Notes: generated from the letters alone by a model not told the origin. A stretch of DNA of 64,000 nucleotides from Erodium maritimum (GCA_963921825.1 OY997593.1:69672039-69736038); one strand, 5' to 3'. Numbered from the stretch's first letter, positions 32,100-43,704 are shown. Program-made: numbers and translations.

Positions 32100-33782
32100 T
32101 TAGTGCAAGTAGTGTATAGCAGGCCGCTGCCCCTCTTTGCAGTGTCTCCTCCGACGACGGCGGTGTCCTCCGAGTATGTCTGTCGTCGGCGACACCCCTC
32201 TTCCCTTCTTCTCTCTTTCCTTTTCCCTTTTTTTTTTCTCTTCGCTCGCAGCTTTCTACTTCGGGTTCTTCTAGTTGGAGTTTGGCCGGCTTTCCCTGCC
32301 CTGCCTTTTTGCCGGTAAGGTCGTTGGAGCTGGGGCTTGGGCTGCAGATTTGAAGCTCGTGGTCAGTTTCAAGGGACGCATCCTCGTTCTGGCCGGAGTG
32401 CTCAGTCTCGGCAGGTGCTCTCGCTTCGTGTGGTCGCCGGGCTCATGGGGAGCAGATCTGGGTTCTGGCCAGATCTGCTAGTGCTGCCGGAGCTGCTTCG
32501 ATTCCGTCCAGAGTGGGTTTGCCGGTGTTCGGTTAAAGCTGCACAGGCGTCTCGGGGTTGAGCCGTTGTGGTTGGATCCGGGTAGGTAACCCGGGTCCGG
32601 TTTGGTTGGGTTCAGATCTGGGTTGGGTTGACCCTTGTTGTACCAGCTGGGTACGGGTCGGTGTGGGACTGCTCGGAGCGGGTCGGGTTAGTTTCTCCTC
32701 CTTACACCTGGTTCGGTTCATCGTTCTGCCCTCTTTGCTTCTCGGGACATTTTTCGGGTTAGGATCTGCTCGTGCTCGGTATTATTACAGGCTTTTTCCT
32801 TCGGGGTCTCGTTTGGTGTTGGCCGACGAGGGGATACCATTTTAGGTATCGGAACGCTCAACTCGACTTCCTTCCTTGAATTCCCATTTAGTGGAGGGGT
32901 TAGTCCTCGGCCAGTGGTGTGTAGGTGGTTCCAGTTCTGGAAGATCAATTCGCTTTCTACAGACTCTAGTGTCAGATTTGTCCAGGTGAAGGCTGACTCG
33001 TGCTCGGTATAACTATAGGCCTTCCCCTTCGGGTCCTCGCTTGGTGTTGGCCGGTGAGGGGATATCGGATTCGGTATCGGAACGCTCGGCTCGAGCCCAG
33101 TCTAGGTTCCCAGGAAATCTGGACTTTCTATTGCCTGTTTGTTGGAGTGTCGGTTGTGGCGTTGTGCTTCTATATTGCCTTTAGTGTCAGTTATGTACAG
33201 GATCGGGTTGGCTCGTGCTCGGTATAACTACAGGCCTTCCCCTTTGGGTCCTCGTTTGGTGCTGGCCGACGAGGGGTAACCGATATCGGTTTTGGAACGC
33301 TCAGTTCGATCCCAACCTCGGGTCTCTGGAAATGTTGTCTTATTGCTGTCTAATTGGAAGATTGTGCTTGTTCTCAGTAGATATACCGGTCCTTCCCCTT
33401 TTGGGTCTTTTCTCGGTGTAGGCCGGAAAAGGTTTCGGAGGTCTGATTTCGAGCTCCACCGTCTGCAATCGTCCTGATTTTGGAAGTTGTCGGCGACCTG
33501 GCTCTTTAGCTCTGCATTCGCCTGAGTGGTCCTTTTTAGCTCTTCATGGTTGGAAAATCTAGGTACTAAGACCTGTCTTTTCGTTATGAACTTCATGGTC
33601 GGAAAATTTAGGTATTTGACCTTTTATTTGTTTTTCGCTTGGTTTTTATTGTTGTTCCTGCCCTTATCAGATAGTTGCGTCTATCTTTGGTCTTTTGGGA
33701 TTCTTAGTGTAACCTGTAACTCCTCTTTTCGCCTCAAGAGAGGTTTCAATTTAAATTTGCATTTGCCGATCAAAAAAAAGAA
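32100..33782 (+). mobile_element. LINE-like family X, copy on plus strand
   Basis: A GC-rich leader (TCTCCTCCGACGACGGCGG), a region of tandem units at 32769-33440, and a 3' end TTTGCCGATCAAAAAAAAGA with an A-tail. No reverse transcriptase or other domain is visible. The end sequence and the GGCCGACGA units match the minus-strand copy at 26911-28490. Confidence 0.55.
32769..33440 (+). repeat. Tandem ~215-bp repeats inside family X
   Basis: Units begin CTCGTGCTCGGTAT at 32769, 32998 and 33212, with a degenerate start at 33366 (CTTGTTCTCAGTAG). Each continues with CAGGCCTTCCCCTT or close variants, GGTCCTCG, TGTTGGCCGACGAGGGG and GGTATCGGAACGCTC. Spacings are 229, 214 and about 154 bases. Confidence 0.85.
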
Positions 33783-33784
33783 AC

Positions 33785-34060
33785 AAGCATTGGTTGAAAC
33801 CAGAAAGAGGATCTTTCATTATCAATGTGGATGGCGCCATCATAAATAGAGTGTCAAGTGCGGGTGAGCTCATTTGCAGAAATGACGAAAGGAAGATTGA
33901 GGGAGTAAAGTCCTACACATGGTCACATTGTACGAACCCGGAGTTGATTGAGATTCTTTGTTTAAAGGAGGCACTAATATGAGCTAAGGACAACGAGTAA
34001 TTTACAAGAACCATTGAGATTGATAGTCAGAATATGGCACACGCAGTCAATGATAAGTTT
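33785..34060 (+). pseudogene. RNase H-like (RVT_3) fragment
   Basis: The plus-strand reading has a GSFIINVDGA box (the first catalytic Asp of plant RVT_3-type RNase H), ELIEILCLKEALI (the catalytic Glu region) and, after a stop, TIEIDSQN, where the second Asp region is expected. Such domains close plant LINE polyproteins and also occur in LINE-derived host copies. Only about 90 codons remain, with a stop after residue 62 of the open part. Confidence 0.6.
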
Positions 34061-34068
34061 TTTTTAAT

Positions 34069-34222
34069 GTTGTTGTTGTTTGTAATTGATTGTCGTGTAT
34101 ATTGATTGACTTTGGTATATCTACGTGTTTGAGATAGTATCCTAGATATACATGGATACATATTTGAAATACAAATATAAAATTCAAATACACAATATTA
34201 TCCTTAACCATAATATCTAATA
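34069..34222 (-). repeat. Probable 3' LTR of Copia C
   Basis: It lies immediately beside a reversed polypurine tract (CTCCCCCTCAG, 34223-34233) and next to RNase H sequence of a Copia element. The TGTTGTTG and TCTAATA ends are approximate; the partner LTR is absent from the window. Confidence 0.5.
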
Positions 34223-35629
34223 CTCCCCCTCAGTCGGAACGGGCGCCTGACGAACATTCAGGCTGGACCGAAAGTCATCGAAGAGAATTTTAGGCAGACC
34301 CTTAGTGAAGATTTCAGCCAACTAAGAACGAGAGGGAACATGAAGGACTCTAATTTGGCCTTTGGAAACCTTCTCATGAACAAAGTGAATGTCCATTTCA
34401 ATATGTTTTAGACTCTGGTGATTAACTAGATTCACAGAAAGATAAATGGCGTTGACGTTGTCGCAGTAGACAATAGTAGCATGAGAAACTGGACAGTGAA
34501 GTTCAAAAAGAAAGTTTCGGTGTCACGCCCCAAATCCGGTTCTTGCTCGAACTCGAGGCGTGACTTGAGTAAAACGGTTTTCAACACTAATTAACCATCA
34601 ACAAGTTCATAAATCCTTCAAATAAATCTCAAATCAACATAACTCAGTTTAAAACATAAATAAAACCCTCCAGGGGTGGAATAATAATCCTCCAACATGG
34701 TTTGTTCAAAACTGAAATGAAATAAAAATGAAGTCTCTAATAAGACACCCACACCAAGAAGCTCTCGAGCCTCTACTCCTCAATCCAGCCTGTAATCACA
34801 ACAGTAAACTCATAGGGGTGAGCTTGCGCTCAGTAGGGAAAATACATAACAAGAAGGACTTTACACTCAACAATTTCATTAGTAAAGTCAACAAGATAAC
34901 TCTTAACAATTGCGGGCAGTAGGTAATCCAATCAATGTCGTGGCACATGAAGTCACCACCCTCCGATCCACATATGATGTGTCCTCTTGGATTTTCCCTC
35001 AAGTCCAGAGGAGACGCATATCATTGAGGCTACCGGAAACAACCCCCTGAGGGCGCTTATCATCGGGATTCTCAGAAACGTCTCCAAGAGACTTTATGTC
35101 CTCGGGAAACAAGGTATTACTCCTGTAGGAAGCATACACTTGGGCAATTCAATACTAATCAAATAATAATGAGTAACACACTCAAGAGAAACACGAAGTA
35201 ATCCATTCCCAACGAACACCATTCCACTATCACACATATCTCACGAATCACCGTTTCATCACAACACACAGCACACGAATCACATATCCATAGCACACGA
35301 ATCACATAACCACAACTTACCATTTACTTACCGGTCTTGACCCATCGGTCCATCGATCACCTGATTGGACCGAATGGTACAACCAGTCATACTCGATTAT
35401 CCAATCAACCATTTGGGGAATCAAGCAATCATACAAATACATTCAACAGTCAAGCCCAAGTTCAAGCAACCAATCATGTAAACCTTCAATCGAGCATTCA
35501 AGCATGCAATTCAGCTAGTTCCAATAGACTCTTTAGCATATCCACTAAGCAACCAAACAACCAAGCATGTGATCCTAACACACAACTAATCTGAGGGCTT
35601 TGCCAAGGCCGCTTTACCAGTAAAACAAT

Positions 35630-35775
35630 TCCCAAGTATTGAAAGCGAGTTACACTAGTGATTGGCATCCTAAGCATGCATTATTAGACACTTCCGGTTA
35701 TTAGTCATTGAAAGACAATTATTCTAGTTATTCGCATCCTATAGGCAATTCTAGGACCTTTCCCTTTTTATTATC
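35630..35775. repeat. Two imperfect ~70-bp units in the solo LTR
   Basis: ATTGAAAGCGAGTTACACTAGTGATTGGCATCCTA-type wording recurs in diverged form as ATTGAAAGACAATTATTCTAG, each followed by GCATCCTA. The same unit is present three times in the related LTR at 60300-60520. Confidence 0.65.
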
Positions 35776-36059
35776 CTAACATGCATACTATGCATATTAA
35801 ACGAGGAGTTAAGACTTTCCCTACCTCGTGGTCTTCCTCTCAACACTCTGATGTCACAAATGAAAGTCACCACACCGTTCTTCACTCGGGTACCGACAAG
35901 GTCTACGGTCTTCAAGGGATTGAGGTCTTGAACACCAAACAATTCCAATTAGACTCTCCTTTAACAGAACAAAAGTCCCCAAAACCCTTCCAAACGTTCA
36001 GCTCAAAACCGAGAACAAACAAGGTGAAAACCCCCCAAAGAAACCCGCAAACTACTCGG

Positions 36060-36195
36060 CCACGGATCTGGTCACGGACCCGTGACGCCAACCCTCACGG
36101 TTACCGTCACGGAGCTGTGACGAGTGCCGTCACGGACTCCCTCACGGAGCCGTGACGTCGCCCGTCACGGGATCCGTCACGGATCCGTGGCGCTC
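36060..36195. repeat. Dense CACGG/CCGTG array in the solo LTR
   Basis: About 135 bases carry roughly a dozen copies of CACGG or CCGTG, often as GTCACGG and CCGTGAC, so that many adjacent pairs can form hairpins. The array is GC-rich in an otherwise AT-rich LTR. Confidence 0.8.
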
Positions 36196-37389
36196 CTGGG
36201 CAGTTTCGCCCTTCTTCAACCTCCAGCTCCTTTTCTCCGAAAATCCACCTTCAAACTCCACTTTTAACTATTTCCAACTCCCAAAACAGTCAAATACCTC
36301 CAAAACTCCTCTACCCATGGTAGGAATCAACAAATAAACAAGTTTCTAATGATTCTCCAAATCATAAACAACTCAAAAGCTCCAACAAAACTTCTCATCA
36401 ACATCATCTAACACCATTTCTACTCAAACCCAACAACTTCTAGCAATTTCAAGCCAAACCCATGAAATGAGATGAAGGAAAAAGAGATTTAGAGAGTTCC
36501 ATTACCTCTAGGAGAGTGAGATGAAGAAGATGGTGAGGATTTGGAGAAGGGATGGCTAGAGAATGGCTGCAAGTAGCCTCTTTTTCCTTGCTCCTTCTTC
36601 AAGACTCCATGGGAGCTTCTCTCTCTCTCTTCTCCTCCAAAAATTCTGCTACTCCACAAAAATGAATTGGTTTTTGCTTTACCAATCTCATATAATACCT
36701 AGAGGTGTTAAATTACTAAAAGCCCTTTAGCTATTTCCCTTGTAGAGGCTTTTATGAGGGTATAGTGGTCCAAGACCACTCCCCTTTCTCTCTTCCAACC
36801 AAAAAGGGACAAGTGTCCAAGTAGGTCCTTTATTTTTCCAAACTAATTTCCAGCCCAATAATTAAAGTTGCTTTAGTCGATAAAAAGTCCAGTTTTGACT
36901 AAATTTGACTTCCTTAAACATTATACTCAAAAGAAAGGAAATGATCCCCTTAAGCCAACCGTGACGATGACTAAGCTTTTTGGACCCCGGAAAAGCCTCC
37001 GAGTGACTTCCTGAGTCATCGGTTGACTTTTCCGGCGGAAAGTCAAACTTGCCTTAAAAGTTACCGGTTCGACCGGGAGCGGGTCTTACATTCGGAGCCA
37101 ACAAGACTCAGACACAATGTTGGCTACGCCACGATATTCAGCTTCAGTACTCGAGCGAGACAGTGTGGTCTGACGCTTCGACGAACAAGAAAGAATATTG
37201 TCTCCCATAAACACATAATAACCGGAAGTGGATCGGCGGGTGTCTGGACAACCACCCCAATCAGCATCGGTGAAAGCAGACAGAGAGTTAGTCGATGAAT
37301 GATAGATGTTAGTTGATCCGGCAATTGGAAGTAGAGATGAACAAATTTTGGTGGGTAAATGAAGTTCGGACAGGTAAAGGAACCAGGTG

Positions 37390-38912
37390 CCGTGGTTGGA
37401 ATGAGTTGTGTGATCATAAACTCAAAGGAGGTATGAATTTTAAGCTCTTAAATTATTTTAATTCGACCTTGCTGGGTAAGCAGGGGTAGAGATTAATGAG
37501 CAACCCGGAAAGTCTAGTGGCCCGAATTATGAAAGCCAAATATTATCCTATGTCTGATTTTGTTCATACAGTGAAAGTTCCCAATGCCAGTCCTATTTGG
37601 AATAGTATTTTGGAAGTACAAGGGATTGTGGAGAGTGGTATCAGAAGGAGAATCGGCTCAAGAGAAAACATGAGGGTGCTTGGGCCGGCTTGGCTTCTGT
37701 CCGGATCAGGTATGATCCAAATGGCACCACCAAGGGTGGAAAGTTGGTCAGTTGGCGATTTAATGTTAGGGGGTGCTCGAGTTTGGAACATGGACTTGAT
37801 CACTAGAACATTTGACCCTGGTGATGTAGGCGAAATTTTAAGGGTCCCATTGTGTTCTATGTTGGTTGAGGATGATTGGTATTGGAAAGGAACCCGGAAT
37901 GGCCAGTAGAGTGTTCCCTGCAAGTGTTAAATGGGAGGTGGAATGCTGCAGACAGGGATTCTGGAAAACATTGTGGTCTTTGAAAATTCCTCCAAGGACT
38001 ACACACTTTTTATGGCGGAGTGTGTCAGGGTTTATTCCTACAAATGATAACCTGAGATCCCGAATGGATGGAGGTAGAGCCAGAATGTGTGGTATGTGCA
38101 GCCTTAGAATCTGTCGTGCATGTAATGATTAAGTGCCCGGTAGCAAGGGCGGTATGGAGCAGATTCTCAGGCATTCAAGGGATAGTGGGAGATACATTCC
38201 AAAGCTGGTTGGAGAAGAGCTAGGCGGTGGATGGTAGAGCTTATTGTTGGGAGATATGGAGGGCGCGTAACCAACGAATTTGGGAGGGGTAAAGTTCGTC
38301 TGTGGAGGGTATTTATCGGGAGGCCCAAATCTTGCTTTCGGGTTGGGTTGAGGCATAGATACTGAGGATTACCAGGGTTAATGGAGAGGAGGTGAATGGG
38401 GACTGGTGAGGAAACCGGGAGCAGACAGGTGGAAGCTAAACACTGATGTTGCAGTCTTTGGAGGTGTAGGAGGTGGGGGGATGGGTATGTCAAAACTCGA
38501 AGGGAGAATCTTTATTCCTCCGTTGTTGGGAGTTTCGTGACATCCAAGACCCAGAGGTTTTGGAGGCTTTAACGGTGAAGGAAGCTCTGAGGGAGATCGA
38601 AAGTCGAGCTATGGAGCATGTGGTGGTTGAGTCGGATTGCTTGGGCATCGTTCAGGCAATCAACAACCACGTATCACTGTTCACTTCATTGGGCTCCATT
38701 ATTGATGACTGCAAGCAGATTTTAAGAGGTTTAACTGATGTAAAAGTAGTCCATGTTAGGAGGACAGCAAACAAAGTAGCTCATGAGTTAGCGAGAAATG
38801 CCCTTATTTGGGTAAATATAGTGTGGGATTGTAATGTGTTCCCAGAACCTATTTCCAAGTTACTGACAATGGACTCTATTTAATAAATCCAACACTTTCG
38901 TCAAAAAAAAAA
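37390..38912 (+). pseudogene. LINE polyprotein C-terminus (zf-RVT and RNase H)
   Basis: Starting at about 37405 the sequence encodes the end of a plant LINE ORF2: NFKLLNYFNSTLLGKQG, then PESLVARIMKAKYYP and WNSILEVQ. A zinc-binding region follows (CVVCAALESVVHVMIKCP, about 38086), then an RNase H domain: LNTDVAVFGG (about 38438), EALTVKEALREIE and VESDCLGIVQAIN (about 38560-38660), and VHVRRTANKVAHELAR. Several stops and at least two frameshifts are present. An A-run at about 38903-38912 (TTCGTCAAAAAAAAAACATG) is the 3' tail. The 5' part, including most of the reverse transcriptase, is missing, as in typical 5'-truncated LINEs. Confidence 0.85.
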
Positions 38913-38980
38913 CATGTCAATTTTACTATTATATGGCTATCCCGCTTTCAATCAGATTTTTTATTTTCGATTAATTTTAT

Positions 38981-39228
38981 TGTTAGAATGTAACTATATT
39001 GAGTCTTCAACTATCAACTTGAGTTTTTAGTTGAGCGGGTCCTCTAATATGGTATCAGAACTTGACACCTCATGGATCCGGGTTCAAACCTCACTCTCTA
39101 CAAAAAATTCTCTTCTCAATGTGCTCCATAGGCTTGTCCGTGATGGCACATATTAAAATATAACTATAATTAATTAATTGGGCTTTCAACTATCAGCTTA
39201 AGCTTTTATTTGAACTGGTCCCTTAACA
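38981..39228 (+). mobile_element. TRIM (tiny LTR retrotransposon)
   Basis: The left LTR (38981-39049) reads TGTTAGAATGTAACTATATT and on to GGTCCTCTAATA; a primer site ATGGTATCAGAAC follows at about 39049. A short non-coding middle leads to the right LTR (39151-39228), starting TATTAAAATATAACTATAAT and ending GGTCCCTTAACA. LTRs of about 70-78 bp and no coding capacity fit a TRIM. A related partial copy in reverse orientation lies in the NF-YC leader intron (45529-45614). Confidence 0.75.
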
Positions 39229-39416
39229 AAAAAGATGCTTTGAAGATCATTTTTTGCAAAACTTTTTTGACCCAAATTTGTATGGTTGACCCGATCTGGT
39301 ATACCCGAACCGGACCGCCCGACAACCATAAAACGGGCCGGGAAGCCAAATTCGGCGCCGGTTGTTTACATCCCTGCTGCGTTCTATACAAATAGAGAAA
39401 TATGGGGGAAAAAATT

Positions 39417-39426
39417 AAACCCTAAA
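39417..39426 (+). promoter_or_regulatory. Telo-box at the start of GPN1
   Basis: AAACCCTAAA lies in the presumed promoter or leader of the gene. Telo-boxes are known in plant genes for translation and nuclear housekeeping. A TATA-like TATACAAATA lies about 33 bases upstream. Confidence 0.5.
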
Positions 39427-39429
39427 CTG

Positions 39430-42400
39430 CTCGAGCGATTTTCTTTCTCGCGCGTCTCGTCTCAGTACCGGACATCATCTCACTCGCCGGCAGGTCTCAG
39501 GTGAGCTTCTTATCTCTGGCACTGATCAATCATCCACTGGCTTTAATACGTTCTTATTCTTCACTCCTACTTCATTCTTCATGTTCTCACTCTGGAGCTT
39601 CATATGGGTCTTTCTCTGGTTTTGTAACATCTGTTTTTGTTTTTCTTTGTGTTTTAGATTCTAGGGCTGATGGGTTTTGGAGATTAAACACTCATTTGTG
39701 CTTTGCATCTTCTAAGGCCTGCTTTTTTGCTTTACAATTCAATGCAGTGACAGTATTGATTATTGTGTGTTGTGTGTTGTGTTAGCAGTATTGATTATTG
39801 AATGGGAAATTGTAACTGAAATTTGAATGCTTTAATCATAGATACTAGCTCGCTTATGGTAGATTGTGAATTGGAAGACATATTGAACATATATCGGAAT
39901 AGAGACTTGCTCATATTGGAATTGATATTTGGGGGCCTTGCTGAAACGCCGCCCTTATGAATTGCTGATGGATGAATGTTACGATTTTCAAGACTTGTAA
40001 TTCCTAATTTGATGAATTTGCTACTTTGCTTTGAAATTATGTATTCTTTGAACTAGATTATATGGTATTTTTATTATTGAGGCTTACGCCTCGTGAGGTG
40101 AAGGAAATTGCCTCTGTTCCCGTTTCCGCCTTTTAAAACCTTGACTGAGTTAGCTCTTTTAAGATCACTATTCCGTTCTCTGGTAACTTGATGTTGTAAT
40201 CATTTCTGGTTTCTGTGGATGAATGTTATAGAGTTAGAGTTGCGAATGGTAGCTCCAGCTTTGAAAAGCTTAACTCTTTGAAGGGGTTATACAATATGTG
40301 TTCTTGGGTTTTATTGTCATGGTCAATAATTGTAAAGATGGCGGTTTCGATTACAAAAGTGTTGATTATTTCATCCCTTTCACTTGTGTGTTATGGTATA
40401 GTTTAGGTAGTGAGAGGAGTTGATGTTGGAAGGTAAAACCTCATATAAAGATGTTCCTTGACTCCTTATATCTATTTGATTGTACTCAAATATCATGTTA
40501 AAGAAAACCCAGAGCTCTTCGTGTTACAGTAACCCTAACCTGTTAGAGCTTTTCTCCCCTTTATTAACATTCAAGGGGCATTATTGCTAACTAATGAAGT
40601 GTTTTCTTTTTTCTTTCATAATATGTTTTATGTCTTGTGCAGCAGTTGAAGATTGAATTCGAAAGCAAGTTTCTACTTACTGGTAAATATTGTAATTTCG
40701 CCAAAGATGGACATTGACTCTAACCTCCAAAATCTGAGTATCAAATCGCCTGGAGAAGGCACATCAGTGCAAAAGGAACCCGATGCATCAGCTAAAGCAA
40801 ATGTATGCACTCTTCTCATAGTTCTTTATTCTTGTTTTGGTTTCTGAGAGAACCCAATGGAGGTTGAAGGAATTTCATTTGTGAATGCTGTGTCATATGG
40901 TGTTCTGCATGCTAACAACGTAACCAATCACTTAGTGTCCTTTCAGTTTCCTCACATCTGTTACTAAATATAAAAACGAAGGTCTATTATTAGTATTAGC
41001 TACTCACTTAACTGCATACATTGCTGATATGTTGCTTTGTAATAAAGGTGAATGATCAAGAAAAGGAAGCTCTTGCCAAGTCAATTGGAAAACTTCAGAT
41101 TGATGAATCATCATCATCATCCATGGAAACAGGGTCACCGTCATCCGATTTTAAGAGAAAGCCAGTTATTATTATTGTTGTAGGAATGGCGGGTAAGTAT
41201 ATAAGGTCTTATGTCTTTTGGTTTAGCATTTTTCTTTACAATTTTAATTTATTTGAGTGATACTTTGGATCCTGTAGGAAGTGGAAAAACAACATTCATG
41301 CACAGGCTGGTTTGCCACACACAAGCTTCAAACATGCGGGGCTATGTATTGAATCTTGACCCTGCTGTTATGACACTCCCATTTGGCGCAAACATTGATA
41401 TAAGAGATACTGTGCGGTATAAGGAAGTGATGAAACAATACAATCTTGGACCTAATGGTGGAATTCTGACCTCCCTTAACTTGTTCGCTACAAAGTTTGA
41501 TGAGGTATAGCTTAATCTTTTTTTGCTGCTGTGCTCCACTCCACATGCTCTTTGATGAGATATTTATGCATAGTTTTGTAATCACACAAGTTTCTTTAAG
41601 CCACACACAGACATGTTACAAACAAACACTTAATTATGACCTCAGCTAATTTTATCATAGAGCCCTAAAGTAAATAAGGGACACAAATTGATAGATCATG
41701 TCTCTTATTTCATTTAGGATCACAGACAAACTGATCTGGTGTCCTATTTCAGGTCGTTTCTGTCATTGAGAAGCGAGCAGATCAGCTAGACTATGTTCTT
41801 GTGGATACACCTGGTCAAATTGAAATATTCACTTGGTCTGCATCTGGCGCCATAATTACTGAAGCTTTTGCTTCGACTTTTCCTACAGTGGTTACATATG
41901 TGGTTGATACACCGCGTTCGTCAAGCCCTGTGACATTCATGAGCAATATGCTTTATGCATGTAGCATCCTTTACAAAACAAGGCTTCCTCTAGTGTTGGC
42001 ATTCAACAAGACTGATGTGGCTAAGCATCAGTTCGCCTTGGAGGTATGTTTTGTTTCTAAGTTGAACATATATTATGTTAGGGTTAATTGCAGATAGCTA
42101 TTACGTACTATACGTCTCTTGCTCATAACTATCTCCAACTTTAAAACGTTATGTACAGCTACCTAAACTTTTTTTTTAAAATTGCAGATAGATCTTTTTC
42201 GGCACAAACGATGAAATTTCCCTTGACCCTAATCTAAAAAAAATTCCAACCTAGACTTTCAAAAGGTGGCAAGTAGCTCTTTTTGGGCAAAAATGACGAA
42301 AATGCCCTTGACACTATAAAAACATACCATTTAAGGAGTCTTTTTACATCTACTCAACCGTTTTCTACATCTAATTGAAATGTTTTTGAGACTAGGGTCA

Positions 42401-43110
42401 ATGGCAATTTTATCATTATCGGGCAAAAAAGAGCTATATGCTAAAGACGTATAGTACGCAATAGCTATCTGTAATCAAACTATTATGTTATGTTGTTTTA
42501 TTTTTTTCAATCTTGTTGATGGGCATGCTTTGTTGTTACTGCTATGGGTGTGTAGTGGATGGAAGATTTTGAGGTGTTTCAGGCAGCACTAGATTCAGAC
42601 AACTCATACACATCAACCTTAACCAGGAGCCTTTCCCTTGTGTTGGATGAGTTCTATCAGAATCTACGTTCAGTTGGAGTTTCAGCAATCTCTGGTGATG
42701 GAATGGACGCGTTCTTCAAGGCCATTGATGCAAGTGCCGATGAGTACATGGAGACATACAAGTATATATATCATCTTCCTCTTAATTTGTCAAGTATCAA
42801 CAATATGCCATGTTGATGTTCTTGTTTCTGCAGAGCCGATCTTGACAAGAGACGGGCTGAGAAGCAGCGTTTAGAGGAAGAGCGCAGGCGGGACAACATG
42901 GAGAAGCTGAGGAAGGAGATGGAGAAATCTAGGGGAGAAACTGTGGTACTGAGCACCGGTCTGAAGGGCAAAGAACCTGAGAACAAAACCATGATGGAAG
43001 AAGATGAAGAGGAAGAAGAAGATGATGATGATTATGAAAAGTTTACAGACGATGAAGATGATTTTATAGATGAGGATGAAGATGAAGAAGTTTCCCATTT
43101 CACATTCTAG
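39430..43110 (+). CDS. GPN1: GPN-loop GTPase 1 (GPN1 / QQT2 homologue)
   Basis: A leader exon ends at 39500 (CTCAG/GTGAGC); coding exons are 40707-40802, 41048-41192, 41278-41504, 41753-42043, 42556-42761 and 42834-43110. All junctions keep frame and give 413 residues, close to the usual size. G1 is GMAGSGKT (78-85), the family-defining GPN triad is at 138-140 (NLGPNGG), G3 is DTPGQ (174-178) and G4 is NKTD (241-244). A charged coiled-coil-like stretch ([14 protein letters not shown]) precedes a very acidic tail of Asp/Glu runs. From family knowledge GPN1 pairs with GPN3 for RNA polymerase II assembly and nuclear import; the Arabidopsis homologue QQT2 is needed for embryo patterning. The gene looks fully functional. 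The first in-frame ATG in the second exon (CAAAGATGG) is the start; the upstream leader contains no ATG from 40643 on. Confidence 0.94.
42081..42480. mobile_element. Mutator-like MITE in a GPN1 intron
   Basis: The 10-bp duplication TATTATGTTA flanks it exactly (42071-42080, 42481-42490). Terminal inverted repeats of about 36 bases include CAGATAGCTATT and GTACTATACGTC on both sides. The interior is non-coding. It is inserted in the intron between coding exons 4 and 5 of the coding set ending at 42043 and starting at 42556. Confidence 0.9.
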
Positions 43111-43700
43111 ACATATATGCAAGAACTGTTTTCACCTGTGGTTTCTGAAATATGAAACATAGTCTGTCATGTGTACTGAAACTGAACATGGATGGATTGT
43201 AGATTCTGGAACTGGATCTTTTTGAGCCACTGAGGTTCCATTTTGAACTATGGAGATCTATACTTTTGGTCATGCTCTTTTTCTCAAGAATTTTTGTCAT
43301 TTCTTTTCGTTTTCGTTTTCGTTTGGATTAAGATATTATCAGATCATAAGTTAAAACTTACTCGATTGATGTGTAATAAGGCTTGGGAGCACAATCAGTT
43401 GATCTTTCTTTTTTTATCAGCAATGCATATATAAAAATACCGATTCTTTGAAATAAAGAAAACGGTTATCTTCTAAGTGCATGTGTTTCGATTTATCCTG
43501 ATTTGATCATCACGATACTTGTGTTACAAATTACCCTAATTGGGTCAGAAACATGATATTTTTGATCTGATAATCGGAATATCTATGTATTTATGTTGTG
43601 ACTTATCCTGATCGGATCAAACCTATGATATTGGACAAAGAAATTGAGGTAGGCCTCACATGCTATATATGTTGGTGGGAGAATTTATTTCTTGGCCCTT
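43111..43700. other. GPN1 3' region and intergenic gap
   Basis: The GPN1 3' untranslated region comes first; AATAAG- and AATAAA-like signals occur near 43374 and 43453. After that I see no feature until the G-boxes before NF-YC. Confidence 0.4.
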
Positions 43701-43704
43701 TAGT

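Larger units (their letters stand above)
34521..37090. mobile_element. Solo LTR of a long-LTR retrotransposon (2.57 kb)
   Basis: It starts TGTCACGCCCCAAATCCGG, ends GGGTCTTACA, and is flanked by the exact 5-bp duplication TTCGG (34516-34520, 37091-37095). TG/CA ends plus a 5-bp duplication, with no internal coding region or second LTR, identify a solo LTR, probably Ty3-gypsy. It shares its start, GTGAGCTTGCGCTCAGTAGG (34819 and 59305) and GAAAGCG-type units with the element at 59008-61757. Open frames in it are compositional. Confidence 0.85.
34223..37335 (-). pseudogene. Copia C RNase H fragment, split by a solo LTR
   Basis: Minus-strand reading from 37335 to 37096 gives FTDADWGGCPDTRRSTSGYY and STEAEYRGVANIVSESCWL; after the 2.57-kb solo LTR the frame resumes at 34515 with RNFLFELHCPVSH, YCDNVNAIYL and, near 34300, EIFTKGLP. 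This is the C-terminal RNase H of a Copia element. The break falls exactly at the TTCGG target duplication. The rest of the element (gag to RT) is missing; LINE sequence follows from about 37340-37400. Confidence 0.85.

Noticed and set aside
36060-36195. Regular short repeats resembling a CRISPR array
   Set aside because: No uniform repeat-spacer structure, eukaryotic setting, and located within an LTR.
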